A DNA stretch of 54,083 nucleotides from Dehalococcoidia bacterium (GTDB taxonomy: Bacteria > Chloroflexota > Dehalococcoidia > UBA2979), in assembly GCA_009692705.1 (NCBI GenBank), contig SHYR01000005.1:1-54083 (forward strand), read 5' to 3'. Position 1 is the stretch's first letter; each line of letters starts with the position of its first letter. Of the stretch, positions 41,124 through 49,565 are shown in pieces. The notes under the pieces were generated by a model. The model was given only the letters and a program-made list of their open reading frames with translations, was not told where the DNA came from and made no database searches. Both the position numbers and the translations under genes were made by a program.

Positions 41124-41765
41124 ATGGGGTGGGGCATCATCGCCGTCCTGCTGCTGGGCGCGCTGCTGGCGTTCATCGTGATCCAGGCCTCCTTCGCCTC
41201 GCGCCAGTGGGACCGCGTGATCGCCGCCGGCGACGTGAACGCGCTGGGCGAGGCGCTCGACACGGCGTTCGACGGCTGGCGCGCGCGGCGCGCGCCCCGC
41301 GGCACCCCGCCCGCGGACTGGCAGGCGCTGCTTTCCGCCGAGCTGGTCGCCGCCGACCGCGATCGCTGCCGGGTCTCCTTGCTGGCCGAGCCGGACCTGC
41401 GCGTGATCGATGGGCAGCGCGAGGAGGTGGGTGACGCGCCCTCGGTGGCGCGACGTGCAGCGGTGGCGATGGCGGAGCGGCTGCTGTACGAGATCCCGCA
41501 CGTGCGCTTCGCCGAGCTGCAGATCGACGTCGGCACGGAGTACCGCGCGCCCGATGGCACCACGCGCGAGGAGTGCCTGCTGAGCACGCGCGTCACGCGC
41601 GCGCAGGCGGCCACGGCGGACTGGGACGGCGGCGACACGGCGGCGGTGCTGGGGGAGTGGCGCACGCGCGAGTCCGCCCGCGGGCGGCCACTCGACCCGG
41701 ACCAGGATGCGCTGATCCTGCCGGACGAGCCGGGCGCGGTGGTGGTGATCCGGGAGCGTGCGTGA
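41124..41765 (+). CDS. Hypothetical membrane-anchored protein between aroE and aroC
   Basis: 213 residues. One N-terminal membrane helix lies at residues 4-22; the rest is soluble and charged with mixed alpha/beta prediction (LLYEIPHVRFAELQIDVGTEY, then the acidic tail). No domain is recognised. ATG 41124 has AGGGAG eight bases upstream. Its TGA overlaps the aroC ATG (TGATG), so it is translated with the shikimate genes, which does not by itself make it part of the pathway. Confidence 0.75.
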   Translation: MGWGIIAVLLLGALLAFIVIQASFASRQWDRVIAAGDVNALGEALDTAFDGWRARRAPRGTPPADWQALLSAELVAADRDRCRVSLLAEPDLRVIDGQREEVGDAPSVARRAAVAMAERLLYEIPHVRFAELQIDVGTEYRAPDGTTREECLLSTRVTRAQAATADWDGGDTAAVLGEWRTRESARGRPLDPDQDALILPDEPGAVVVIRERA

Positions 41766-42952
41766 TGACCGGGTTCCGCTTCCTCACGGCGGGGGAGTCA
41801 CACGGCCCGGCGCTGACCGTGATCGTGGAGGGGGTGCCGGGCGGGCTGCCGCTGGGCGAGGCCCAGATCGCGCGCGACCTCGCGCGCCGCCAGGGCGGCT
41901 ACGGCCGCGGCCGGCGCCAACAGATCGAGCGGGACTTCGCGCGCATCACGGGCGGAGTGCGGCACGGCACCACCATCGGCTCCCCGATCGCGCTCTGGAT
42001 CGAGAACGCCGACCACCAGAACGCCAACTGGCGCGTGCGCATGTCCGTCGACCCCGTGGCGGAGGAAATGGAGCGCATCACGCTGCTCCGCCCCGGCCAC
42101 GCCGACCTCCCCGGCACGCAGAAGTACGGCTACGCCGACGTGCGCCCGATCCTGGAGCGTTCCAGCGCGCGCGAGACCGCGGCGCGCGTCGCCGCGGGCG
42201 CAGTCGCGCGCGCGCTGGTGGGAGCCGTCGGCATCACGATCCACTCGCACACGGTGTCGATCGGGCACGTGGAGGCGGAGCCGCCCGCGGGCGCGATCGA
42301 CTGGGAAGCCGTTGAGGCCTCGCCGGTGCGCGTGGCGGATCCGCAGGCGGAGCCGCGCATGGTCGCGGCGATCGACGCCGCGAAGGACGCGCTGGACTCG
42401 CTCGGCGGGATCTTCGAGGTGCGCGCCAGCGGCGTGCCGATCGGCCTCGGCAGCCACGTGCAGTGGGACCGCCGCCTCGACGCGCAGATCGCGCAGGCGT
42501 TCGTGTCGATCAACGCCGTGAAGGGCGTGGAGATCGGCGACGCCTTCGCGAACGCCCGCCGCCGTGGGTCGCAGGCGCAGGACGCGATCCTGCCCGTGAG
42601 CCAGTGGCCGCGCGGCGAGCGCTGGGCGCGCGGCAGCAACCACGCCGGCGGCCTCGAGGGCGGCATGAGCAACGGCCAGGAGATCGTGGTGCGCGGCGCG
42701 CTCAAACCGCTCTCCACCATCCCCAGCCGCATGCCGAGCGCGGACCTGCTCACGGGCGAGGCGGCGCCCTCGTTCTACGAGCGCTCGGACGCCTGCGTGG
42801 TGCCGGCGGCGGGCGTGATCGGCGAGGCGATGCTGGCGCTGGTGCTGGCGCGCGCCGTGCTCGAGAAGTTCGGCGGCGACCACATCGACGAACTGCGCCG
42901 CAACTGCGCCGCCTACCAGGCGACGGTCGGGCCGCGGGAGCCGCGCCCGTGA
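41765..42952 (+). CDS. aroC: Chorismate synthase
   Basis: 395 residues. It uses reduced FMN to make chorismate from EPSP. Motifs: FRFLTAGESHGPALTVIVEG (residues 4-23), GHADLPGTQKYGYADVRPILERSSARETAARVA in pieces, and RRGSQAQDAILP and SNHAGGLEGGMSNGQ at the C-terminal half. ATG 41765 overlaps the preceding stop and its own TGA overlaps the GTG of aroKB. Confidence 0.98.
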   Translation: MTGFRFLTAGESHGPALTVIVEGVPGGLPLGEAQIARDLARRQGGYGRGRRQQIERDFARITGGVRHGTTIGSPIALWIENADHQNANWRVRMSVDPVAEEMERITLLRPGHADLPGTQKYGYADVRPILERSSARETAARVAAGAVARALVGAVGITIHSHTVSIGHVEAEPPAGAIDWEAVEASPVRVADPQAEPRMVAAIDAAKDALDSLGGIFEVRASGVPIGLGSHVQWDRRLDAQIAQAFVSINAVKGVEIGDAFANARRRGSQAQDAILPVSQWPRGERWARGSNHAGGLEGGMSNGQEIVVRGALKPLSTIPSRMPSADLLTGEAAPSFYERSDACVVPAAGVIGEAMLALVLARAVLEKFGGDHIDELRRNCAAYQATVGPREPRP

Positions 42953-44655
42953 CGCCGTCGCGACCGGCCGCCCAGCAGATCGTGCTGGTTGGCCTCTCCG
43001 GCGTCGGCAAGTCCACGGTCGGCCGCGCGCTGGCCGAGCGGCTGGGCTGGCCGCTGATCGACACCGACGACGCGGTCACGCGGCGGGAGGGCAAGACCCC
43101 TGCGCAGCTGATCACCGAGCGCGGCGAGACCGCCTTCCGCCAACTCGAGGAACGCGCCGTCGCCGAGGCCGTGCGCACCGCGCCGGCTGTGATCGCCACC
43201 GGCGGCGGCGCGTTCATGAGCGCGCGCTCGCGCCGCGCACTCGGCGAGCGCGGCTTGATCTGCTACCTCGACGCCACTCCGGGCGAGATCGCGCGGCGCG
43301 TTCAGGGCGCGCCGGACGCGCAGGAGCGCCCGCTGCTCGGCCGCGAGCTGCAGTCGCGGCTCTACGAGCTCGACGACGAGCGGCGGCCGTTCTACAACCA
43401 CGCCGACCTGTGGGTGCCGGTGCAGGAGCGCGCGGGCGCCGCGGGCGCCGTGCCGGAGGCCGCGGTCGCGCGCATCGTGCGGGCGTGGGTCACCGATGGC
43501 CCGCGGTTGGTGAGCCAGCCCTCGCGTCTGGAGCGCCTCGGCGACGCCGCACCGGCGCGCGTCCCGGCGGCGATCGTGGACACCGGCGAGGAGCGCTGCC
43601 CGATCTGGATCGGCGCCGGCGAACTGGAGCGCCTGCCCGAGCGGCTGCGCATGCTCGGCCTCGGCGGCACTGTGTTTTTGATCTCCGACAGCACCGTGAT
43701 GGAGGCGCACGGCCAGCGCGTGGCGCGTGCGCTGGCCGCGGCGGGGATCGCGGGCGCGTCGTACATCGTGCCGCCGGGGGAGTCCTCGAAGTCGCTGCGC
43801 GTCGCCGGGGAGCTCTACACGTGGCTCGCGGAGCGGCGCGCGGAGCGCAGCGACCTCGTGCTGGCGTTCGGCGGCGGGGTGGTGGGCGACCTCGCCGGGT
43901 ACGTAGCGGCGAGCTACCTGCGCGGCATGCCGCTGGTGCAACTCCCGACCACGGTGCTGGCGATGAACGACGCGGCGATCGGCGGCAAGGTCGCGGTCGA
44001 CCTCCCCGCGGGCAAGAACCTCGTGGGCGCGTTCCACCAGCCACGCGCGGTGATCGCCGATATCTCGACGCTGCGCACGCTGCCGCGCCGCGCCTACCTC
44101 GAGGGCTTCGCCGAAGTGATCAAGCACGCCCTGATCCTCGATCCGCCGCTGCTCGGCGAGCTGGAGCGACACGTCGCGCGGCTCACCGCCGACGACCCGG
44201 ACCCGGAGCTGCTGGCCTGCGTCACCGCTCGCTCCGCGCGGCTGAAGGCGCTGATCGTCTCCTCAGACCCCTACGAGCACGGGCTGCGCGCGATCCTCAA
44301 CTACGGCCACACCGTCGGCCACGCCCTGGAGACCGCCGGCGCCTACCGCCATCACCTGCACGGCGAGGCGGTCGCGGTCGGTATGATGGCCGCCGCCCGC
44401 ATCGCCGAGCGGATGGGGCTGATCGACGAGGCGCTGGTGCAGCGTCACTCCGAGGTGCTGCGCGCCTACGGCCTGCCGCTCGCGGCCTCCGGCGTGCGCC
44501 CGGAGGCGGTGCTGGCGGCGATGCGCCTCGACAAGAAGGTGCAGGCGGGGCGCCAGCGCTTCGTGCTGCTGGATGACGCCGGCCGCGCCACCGTGCGCGA
44601 CGACGTGCCCGCGGCGCTGGTCGAGGACGTGGTGCGGGGGCTGATCGAGCCGTGA
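42949..44655 (+). CDS. aroKB: Bifunctional shikimate kinase / 3-dehydroquinate synthase
   Basis: 568 residues, a fusion. Residues about 8-175 form shikimate kinase: LVGLSGVGKSTVGRALAERL (P-loop), DTDDAVTRREG, and GGGAF and RPLLGRE. A linker follows (about 175-215). Residues about 215-568 form 3-dehydroquinate synthase: LAFGGGVVGDLAGYVAASYL, LVQLPTTVLAMNDAAIGGK, EGFAEVIKHALI, RAILNYGHTVGHALE and the metal ligands Glu/His. Such AroKB fusions are known (for example in Thermotoga). GTG 42949 overlaps the aroC stop as GTGA. Confidence 0.95.
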   Translation: MTPSRPAAQQIVLVGLSGVGKSTVGRALAERLGWPLIDTDDAVTRREGKTPAQLITERGETAFRQLEERAVAEAVRTAPAVIATGGGAFMSARSRRALGERGLICYLDATPGEIARRVQGAPDAQERPLLGRELQSRLYELDDERRPFYNHADLWVPVQERAGAAGAVPEAAVARIVRAWVTDGPRLVSQPSRLERLGDAAPARVPAAIVDTGEERCPIWIGAGELERLPERLRMLGLGGTVFLISDSTVMEAHGQRVARALAAAGIAGASYIVPPGESSKSLRVAGELYTWLAERRAERSDLVLAFGGGVVGDLAGYVAASYLRGMPLVQLPTTVLAMNDAAIGGKVAVDLPAGKNLVGAFHQPRAVIADISTLRTLPRRAYLEGFAEVIKHALILDPPLLGELERHVARLTADDPDPELLACVTARSARLKALIVSSDPYEHGLRAILNYGHTVGHALETAGAYRHHLHGEAVAVGMMAAARIAERMGLIDEALVQRHSEVLRAYGLPLAASGVRPEAVLAAMRLDKKVQAGRQRFVLLDDAGRATVRDDVPAALVEDVVRGLIEP

Positions 44656-44945
44656 CGTCGCGCGGCGGGCAGCGGCGCATCTATGCACGCGCCACCGGCC
44701 GCGTGCACGGCGTCGGCTACCGCTCCTTCTGCGCCGACACCGCCACGCGGCTGCACGTCACCGGCTACGCGCGCAACCTCAACAACGGCCGCACCGTGGA
44801 GGTGGTCGGCGAGGCCGACGAGGCGACGCTGCGCGGCTTCGTGGAGCGGCTGCGCGAGGGACCGCCGCAGGCGCGGGTAGAGGAGGTCGACTTCCGCTGG
44901 GAGGAGGCCACCGGCGAGTTCAAGGGCTTCGAGGCGGTGATCTAG
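44652..44945 (+). CDS. acyP: Acylphosphatase
   Basis: 97 residues. The catalytic Arg lies in the phosphate loop of GRVHGVGYRSF and Asn in GYARNLNNGRTVEVV. It hydrolyses acyl phosphates. The GTG start overlaps the aroKB stop (GTGA), so it is the last gene of this operon. No terminator with a T tract is seen in the 36-base gap to the convergent mobB-like gene. Confidence 0.93.
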   Translation: MTSRGGQRRIYARATGRVHGVGYRSFCADTATRLHVTGYARNLNNGRTVEVVGEADEATLRGFVERLREGPPQARVEEVDFRWEEATGEFKGFEAVI

Positions 44946-44981
44946 GCCGGGCGACCCAAACGATGACGCAACGATTCGACG

Positions 44982-45641
44982 CTAGCCGTGCCAGCCGTCG
45001 CGGGGACGGCGGCGGATGGTGAGCCGGACCGCGCTGGGCCAGCGCACCCCCTTCAGCTGCTCCACCATCGTCAGCACCGGCCGCGCGATCATGTCGGTAA
45101 CGAAGCCGCTGCCCTGCACGGTCCGGCCGTCCACGCTCAACTGCATCGAGACCTCCGGCCGTGGCACGAGCACCGCGCTTTCGACCAGCTCGGCGAGCCC
45201 GCCGATCTCGCCGGGCCCGAAGCTCGCGAAGCTGCCGCGCAGCTCGTCCGAGGAGACCACCGCGATCAGGTCGGCGGGCGCGGTCGCGAGCGCCGGGGCG
45301 CCGGGCGGCGAGAGCTCCACGGCGGGGTAGCCGGCGTCCTCGAAGCCCTCCGCCAGCAACAGGTCCACCTGCGGGTCGAGCGCCGCCACGATATCGCGCA
45401 GCGCCGGCAGCGCCAGCGAGCGCTCGACCGTGACGCGGCCGCCGCCCGCCAGCACCACCACCGTTGCCACCGCGCCCGCCGCGATCAGCCGCTCGGACTC
45501 TGGATCGAGCTGCGGCGTGCCCTCCCGGCGCACCGCCGAGGCGATGCGGTAGCCGCGCTGCCGCAGCGCCTCCACCAGCGAGACGATCAGCAGCGTCTTG
45601 CCCGAGCCCGGCGGGCCGACCACGCGCAGCACCGCCGCCAT
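44982..45641 (-). CDS. mobB: MobB-like P-loop protein with C-terminal extension
   Basis: 219 residues. The N-terminal P-loop is VLRVVGPPGSGKTLLIVSL and the Walker-B-like strand is DLLLAEGFEDAGYP, matching MobB, a GTPase that helps in molybdopterin-guanine dinucleotide synthesis. The C-terminal 70 residues (MQLSVDGRTVQGSGFVTDM, then LKGVRWPSAVRLTIRRR) are an extension seen in Dehalococcoidia-type MobB. No mobA lies in the window. ATG 45641 is two bases from the moeA stop. Confidence 0.75.
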   Translation of the reverse strand: MAAVLRVVGPPGSGKTLLIVSLVEALRQRGYRIASAVRREGTPQLDPESERLIAAGAVATVVVLAGGGRVTVERSLALPALRDIVAALDPQVDLLLAEGFEDAGYPAVELSPPGAPALATAPADLIAVVSSDELRGSFASFGPGEIGGLAELVESAVLVPRPEVSMQLSVDGRTVQGSGFVTDMIARPVLTMVEQLKGVRWPSAVRLTIRRRPRDGWHG

Positions 45642-45643
45642 CG

Positions 45644-47002
45644 TCAGGCCCGAATCGCTGCGGGGACTGGGAGGGGAGCCTCGCGGTCCACCAGCATCAC
45701 ATCGCACTCCTCGCCGGCCTCGATCGCCGGCACGTCCTCGGGGCAGATCGCGTAGCCGTTGGCGAGCGCCATCGAGGTGAGCACGCCGGAGCCCTGCGGC
45801 CCCGTGAGGCGCGCGACGTAGCGCCCCGCCTCGAAGGTCACCAGAGCGCGCGCGTAGAAGCGGCGGCCGTCGCTGTTCACCAACCGCTCGGCCGCCACCG
45901 CGCGCACGCGCGGGCGTTCTGCCGCCTGCGGCTTGCCCATCAGCGTGAAGATCGCCGGCCGCCCGAACAGCTCCATCGTCATCATCGCGGACACCGGGTT
46001 GCCGGGCAGCCCGAGGTGCGGCACACGGCGCTCGCCTCGCCGCATGGTGCCGAAGGCCAGCGGCTTGCCGGGCTTCATGCGCACCGTCCAGAAGCCGATA
46101 TCGCCCTCGCGTGCCAGCACGTCCTTCACCACGTCGAAGTCCCCGCGCGAGACCCCCGCCGAGGTCACCACCAGGTCGGCGCCCTCCAGCGCCTCGTGGA
46201 TGCGCGCGGTGATCGCATCGATGCTGTCGGCGGCGATCTCCAGCACACGCGGCAGCGCCCCGTACGAGCGCACCTGGGCCGCGAGGCTGAAGGCGTTGGC
46301 GTCGTAGATCTTCCCCGGCACCAGCGGCTGACCGGGACGCAGCAGCTCGTCGCCGGTGGAGAGGATCGCGACGCGCGGGCGGCGGATCACGGGCGCCGCG
46401 GCGAGCCCGAGCGAGGCGAGCACGCCGATCTGCGCGGGGCCGATCACGCTGCCCCGCGGCAGCGCCAGCTCGCCGCGCCGCACGTCCTCACCGGCGCGGC
46501 GGATGTTGGCGCCGGGCCGCGCGCCGACGTCGATGCGCACTTGCCGGCGCGAGATCGGGCCGCGAACGCCGCCGGCGGCGGCATCCATCTCGTCGGTCTG
46601 CTCGAACGGGACGATGCTGTCGGCGCCGCGCGGCACGGGCGCTCCGGTCATGATGCGCACCGCCTCGCCCGCTCCCACCGCACCTGCAAACACCGCGCCC
46701 GCGGGCAGGTAGCCGACGACGCGCAGCGTCACGGGCGCGTCGGGCGTCGCGCCCGCGGTGTCCTGCGCGCACACCGCGTAGCCGTCCATGCCGGTGTTGT
46801 CCGCGGGCGGGAGATCGAAGCCGGCGCGCACGTCCTCGGCCAGCACCTGACCAAGCGCCTCCAGCAGCGGCGCGGGCTCGGCGGGCAGCGGCGCGAAGTG
46901 CGCCAGTATCCGCAGGCGCGCCTCCTCCACCGAGATCATGTCGGCGGGCAGGATCGAGCGCGGCTGGGGGCCGGAGCGGTTGCGGGTGATCTCTTCGGGC
47001 AT
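45644..47002 (-). CDS. moeA: Molybdopterin molybdenumtransferase
   Basis: About 452 residues. It inserts molybdate into adenylated molybdopterin. Motifs: NTGMDGYAV, RIMTGAPVPRGADSIVPFE, VAILSTGDELLRPG, SAGVSRGDFDVVKDVL and the C-terminal VPHLGLPGNPVSAMMT. ATG 47002 is preferred over an upstream in-frame GTG (47029) because TAGGAT (47018-47013) lies ten bases before it as a -10. It is followed by the mobB-like gene, so molybdenum-cofactor synthesis is the shared theme. Confidence 0.95.
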   Translation of the reverse strand: MPEEITRNRSGPQPRSILPADMISVEEARLRILAHFAPLPAEPAPLLEALGQVLAEDVRAGFDLPPADNTGMDGYAVCAQDTAGATPDAPVTLRVVGYLPAGAVFAGAVGAGEAVRIMTGAPVPRGADSIVPFEQTDEMDAAAGGVRGPISRRQVRIDVGARPGANIRRAGEDVRRGELALPRGSVIGPAQIGVLASLGLAAAPVIRRPRVAILSTGDELLRPGQPLVPGKIYDANAFSLAAQVRSYGALPRVLEIAADSIDAITARIHEALEGADLVVTSAGVSRGDFDVVKDVLAREGDIGFWTVRMKPGKPLAFGTMRRGERRVPHLGLPGNPVSAMMTMELFGRPAIFTLMGKPQAAERPRVRAVAAERLVNSDGRRFYARALVTFEAGRYVARLTGPQGSGVLTSMALANGYAICPEDVPAIEAGEECDVMLVDREAPLPVPAAIRA

Positions 47003-47065
47003 CTCAGGCCCGATCCTAGCAGGCCCCACCGCGGCACATGCGGTGGCGCCGCGCGCGCGGCGCGC

Positions 47066-47317
47066 TCAGCCCAGCGAGACCGCCAGGCAGGTGGTGGTGC
47101 GCTGCACGCCCGCGATCGACTGGATCTCGGCGGTGATGCACCGGCCGAGCTGATCGAGGTCGCTTGCCTCCAGCTGCACGATCACGTCGTAGGGCCCGGT
47201 AACGGTGTCCACCGCCAGCACCGTCGCCCGGGCGGAGCGGAGCCCGCGGATCGCCGAGTCCACCGCCTGCGTGCGGCCGACCTCGAACTCGATCAGCACG
47301 TAGCCTCGAATGCTCAT
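47066..47317 (-). CDS. Stand-alone Lrp/AsnC effector (RAM) domain
   Basis: 83 residues with no helix-turn-helix. It matches only the C-terminal ligand-binding domain of Lrp/AsnC regulators: VLIEFEVGRTQAVDSAIR, VDTVTGPYDVIVQLEA and the conserved end VQRTTTCLAVS. Such proteins form rings with or without ligand and can modulate full-length Lrp relatives. A candidate promoter (TTGACA 47380-47375, 17 bases, CAGGGT 47357-47352) precedes it. ATG 47317. Confidence 0.88.
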   Translation of the reverse strand: MSIRGYVLIEFEVGRTQAVDSAIRGLRSARATVLAVDTVTGPYDVIVQLEASDLDQLGRCITAEIQSIAGVQRTTTCLAVSLG

Positions 47318-47351
47318 CGCCACCCCCAGAGCCGGCCGCGCGTCGAATGCG

Positions 47352-47380
47352 ACCCTGTGCGCGCGGGCGCGGGCTGTCAA
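47352..47380 (-). promoter_or_regulatory. Promoter of the RAM-domain gene (TTGACA-17-CAGGGT)
   Basis: Minus strand: a perfect TTGACA (47380-47375), a 17-base spacer and CAGGGT, a weak -10 that keeps the conserved A2 and T6. The gap lies between the sortase stop and this gene. Confidence 0.45.
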
Positions 47381-47399
47381 CGGGCGGCGGCGGGGCGGT

Positions 47400-48269
47400 C
47401 TACGCGCGCTCCGCAACCACCACCGTGCGACTGCTGTACGTGCGCTGCGCGCGGTTGAACTCGCCACCGCAGGTGATGAGCGTGATGCGCTCCGCCGGCG
47501 CGACGGAGCGCAGGACCGCGCTCCACGCGGCGTCGTCCGCGTGCAGCGCGGTGTTGGAGCGCACGACGTAGCGGTATTTCGCGCCATCGATCTCGATCTC
47601 GATCGCCGCCCCGGCCCGTAGCTGGTCGAGCCGCCAGAAGACCCCCGGCCCGGCGTACTGCACGCCCGCATAGGCGAGGAAGTCGACCTCGTCGACGTGC
47701 CCCGCGAAGACCGCGTTGCCGGGCTCACCCGGGCGGCCGCCGAGCCCCGGCCATGCCGAGAGGTCGTACCACGCCACATCGCCCGGGCCGGTTGGGTTGG
47801 CCATCACCCCGTCCGGGCCCACTACGCGGGGACCCAGCGGTGCATCGACGCCGATTGAAGGGATGCGGATGCGGCCCAGCGTGGCATCCGGCGGCTCGCC
47901 GTGCTCCGCGTGCAGTCGCTCGATGCTCCGCACGACCGGGTCCACGGCCGCGCGGGCGTCGGCGTCCGCGTCGCGCGCCGCCGCGCTCCCGTCGTGCAGC
48001 GGCCCGCCGCCGCGCCCGAAGACGATCGCGACCAGCAACAGCACGAGCGCACCGGCGCCGATCGCCAGCCAGCGCCACGACCGCTGCGCGCGCCCGCCCC
48101 GGCCTGGCTCCGGCGCGCGCCGCGTGGACAGGGCAGGGGCCTCGACCGGCGTCGCAGCGTCCGGCCGGGGCGGGGGGCTCGGCGCACGGCCGCCCGGAGC
48201 CGGCAGGCCTGCCCGGGGCGGTGAGGCGTCGAAGCGTGGGCGATCCGGGAAGCGCGGATCGAGCGACAT
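47400..48269 (-). CDS. Sortase (class E/F-like) transpeptidase
   Basis: 289 residues. A long Pro/Arg-rich cytoplasmic N-terminus (1-65) is followed by a membrane helix (about 67-85) and the sortase domain. Catalytic residues: His in NAVFAGHVDEV, Cys in LITCGGEFNRAQRTYSSRTVV with the following Arg. It anchors surface proteins at the wall in Gram-positive bacteria; no LPxTG substrate is encoded in the window. ATG 48269. The four-unit CGATATCG array lies upstream of its start. Confidence 0.88.
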   Translation of the reverse strand: MSLDPRFPDRPRFDASPPRAGLPAPGGRAPSPPPRPDAATPVEAPALSTRRAPEPGRGGRAQRSWRWLAIGAGALVLLLVAIVFGRGGGPLHDGSAAARDADADARAAVDPVVRSIERLHAEHGEPPDATLGRIRIPSIGVDAPLGPRVVGPDGVMANPTGPGDVAWYDLSAWPGLGGRPGEPGNAVFAGHVDEVDFLAYAGVQYAGPGVFWRLDQLRAGAAIEIEIDGAKYRYVVRSNTALHADDAAWSAVLRSVAPAERITLITCGGEFNRAQRTYSSRTVVVAERA

Positions 48270-48309
48270 CCTGATCCTTCGGCGCGAGCCCACCCCACGC
48301 ACGCTGTTT

Positions 48310-48363
48310 CACGATATCGATTTCACGATATCGATTCCACGATATCGATTCCACGATATCGAG
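48310..48363. repeat. Four tandem 14-bp units with palindromic core CGATATCG
   Basis: CACGATATCGA recurs at 48310, 48324, 48338 and 48352, exactly every 14 bp, with linkers TTT or TTC. The core CGATATCG is a perfect palindrome. The tract is AT-rich in a GC-rich region and lies in the 170-bp space between the divergent sortase and pheS genes. The units are nearly identical and have no spacers, so this is not CRISPR. An operator array for a dimeric regulator is the best guess. Confidence 0.9.
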
Positions 48364-48426
48364 CTCGCGCCTACGTGGAAGCGCGCGGGGAGCGCGGCTG
48401 CACTCCCGCCCCAGCGCCGCCCTCGT

Positions 48427-48439
48427 TACACTCGCACTC
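48427..48439 (+). promoter_or_regulatory. Candidate leaderless promoter of pheST
   Basis: TACACT (48427-48432) lies seven bases before the pheS ATG. No Shine-Dalgarno is present. The operator-like array lies 64 bases upstream of this -10. Confidence 0.45.
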
Positions 48440-49498
48440 ATGGTCGCGACACCGTCACCGCAGCGGGTCAGCGAGCTGGAGCGCGAGGCGCGCGCCGCGC
48501 TCGCCGCGTCCGCCGACGAGGCGGCGCTGGAGCGCTGGCGCACCGCCACGCTGGGGCGCTCCGGGACGCTCACGCAACTCCTGCGCTCGCTCGGGACGCT
48601 GGACGCCACCGCGCGACGCGAGGTCGGCGCAGCCGCCAATACGCTCAAGAACGCGCTGGAGGCCGCGCTGGAGGCGCGCCGTGAGCAGCTGCGCGCCGCC
48701 GCGCTCGCCGCCGACGTGCACGCGGGCACGCTCGACGTCACGCTGCCGGGGCGGCCGCGGCGTCGCGGCGCGCTGCACCCGGTGACGCAGACGCTGCGGG
48801 AGATCCTCGCCGCCTTCACACGCATGGGCTTCGACACCGTCGAGGGACCGGAGGTGGAGTTGGACGAGTACAACTTCGAACGCCTGCGCATCCCCGCGGA
48901 CCACCCGGCGCGCGACATGTGGGACACCTTCTGGCTCGACGAGGGCGAGGGCGCAGCTCGGCTGCTGCTGCGCACCCACACCTCGCCGATGCAGATCCGC
49001 TACATGGACGCGCACCAGCCGCCGATCCGCATCGCGGTGCCGGGGCGCTGCTACCGCTACGAAGCGACCGACGCCACGCACGAGTGGATGATGCAGCAGG
49101 TGGAGCTGCTGGTCGTCGACGAGGGGGTCTCGATGGCGGACCTCAAGGGCACGCTGCAGGAGTTCGCGCGCGCGCTCTTCGGCCCGGAGCGCCGGGTGAT
49201 GATGCGCAACTCATACTTCCCGTTCGTCGAGCCGGGAGTCGAGCTGGCGGTGGACTGCTTCGTCTGCGACGGCCCGCCGCGGCCCGATTGCTCGGTCTGC
49301 CGCGGCTCCGGCTGGATCGAGATCATGGGCGCGGGCATGGTGCACCCGGAGATGATCGCCCGCGCCGGCTACGACGCGCAGCGCTACACCGGCTTCGCCG
49401 CCGGCATGGGCGTAGAGCGCATCGCGATGCTGAAGTACGGCGTCGACGACATCCGCCACTTCTACGCCAACGACCTGCGCTTCCTGCGCCAGTTCTGA
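48440..49498 (+). CDS. pheS: Phenylalanyl-tRNA synthetase alpha subunit
   Basis: 352 residues. N-terminal coiled-coil (1-85) binds tRNA-Phe. Class II motifs follow: GRPRRRGALHPVTQTLREI, RTHTSPMQIRYM, GRCYRYEATDATHEWMMQQ and FAAGMGVERIAMLKYGVDD. It charges tRNA-Phe with PheT. ATG 48440 is seven bases after a -10-like TACACT. pheT follows 67 bases later. Confidence 0.98.
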   Translation: MVATPSPQRVSELEREARAALAASADEAALERWRTATLGRSGTLTQLLRSLGTLDATARREVGAAANTLKNALEAALEARREQLRAAALAADVHAGTLDVTLPGRPRRRGALHPVTQTLREILAAFTRMGFDTVEGPEVELDEYNFERLRIPADHPARDMWDTFWLDEGEGAARLLLRTHTSPMQIRYMDAHQPPIRIAVPGRCYRYEATDATHEWMMQQVELLVVDEGVSMADLKGTLQEFARALFGPERRVMMRNSYFPFVEPGVELAVDCFVCDGPPRPDCSVCRGSGWIEIMGAGMVHPEMIARAGYDAQRYTGFAAGMGVERIAMLKYGVDDIRHFYANDLRFLRQF

Positions 49499-49565
49499 CG
49501 CTAGGACGGAGCGCCGGGACGGCTGACGGGCCGGCGCCCGGCCGCGAGGGGATGGGCACGCGCCG

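Noticed and set aside
47003-47065. Molybdenum-cofactor riboswitch before moeA
   Set aside because: Only ten bases separate the likely -10 from the ATG, which leaves no room for the aptamer.
48305-48320. ParB parS site at TGTTTCACG
   Set aside because: Only the left half is present; the right half (CGTGAAACA) does not follow at the right spacing.
48310-48363. CRISPR array
   Set aside because: Units are 14 bp with 0-3 bp differences and no spacers, and there are no cas genes nearby.
48364-48439. T-box leader upstream of pheS
   Set aside because: No specifier loop or T-box-like conserved sequence is visible, and the probable leader is very short.
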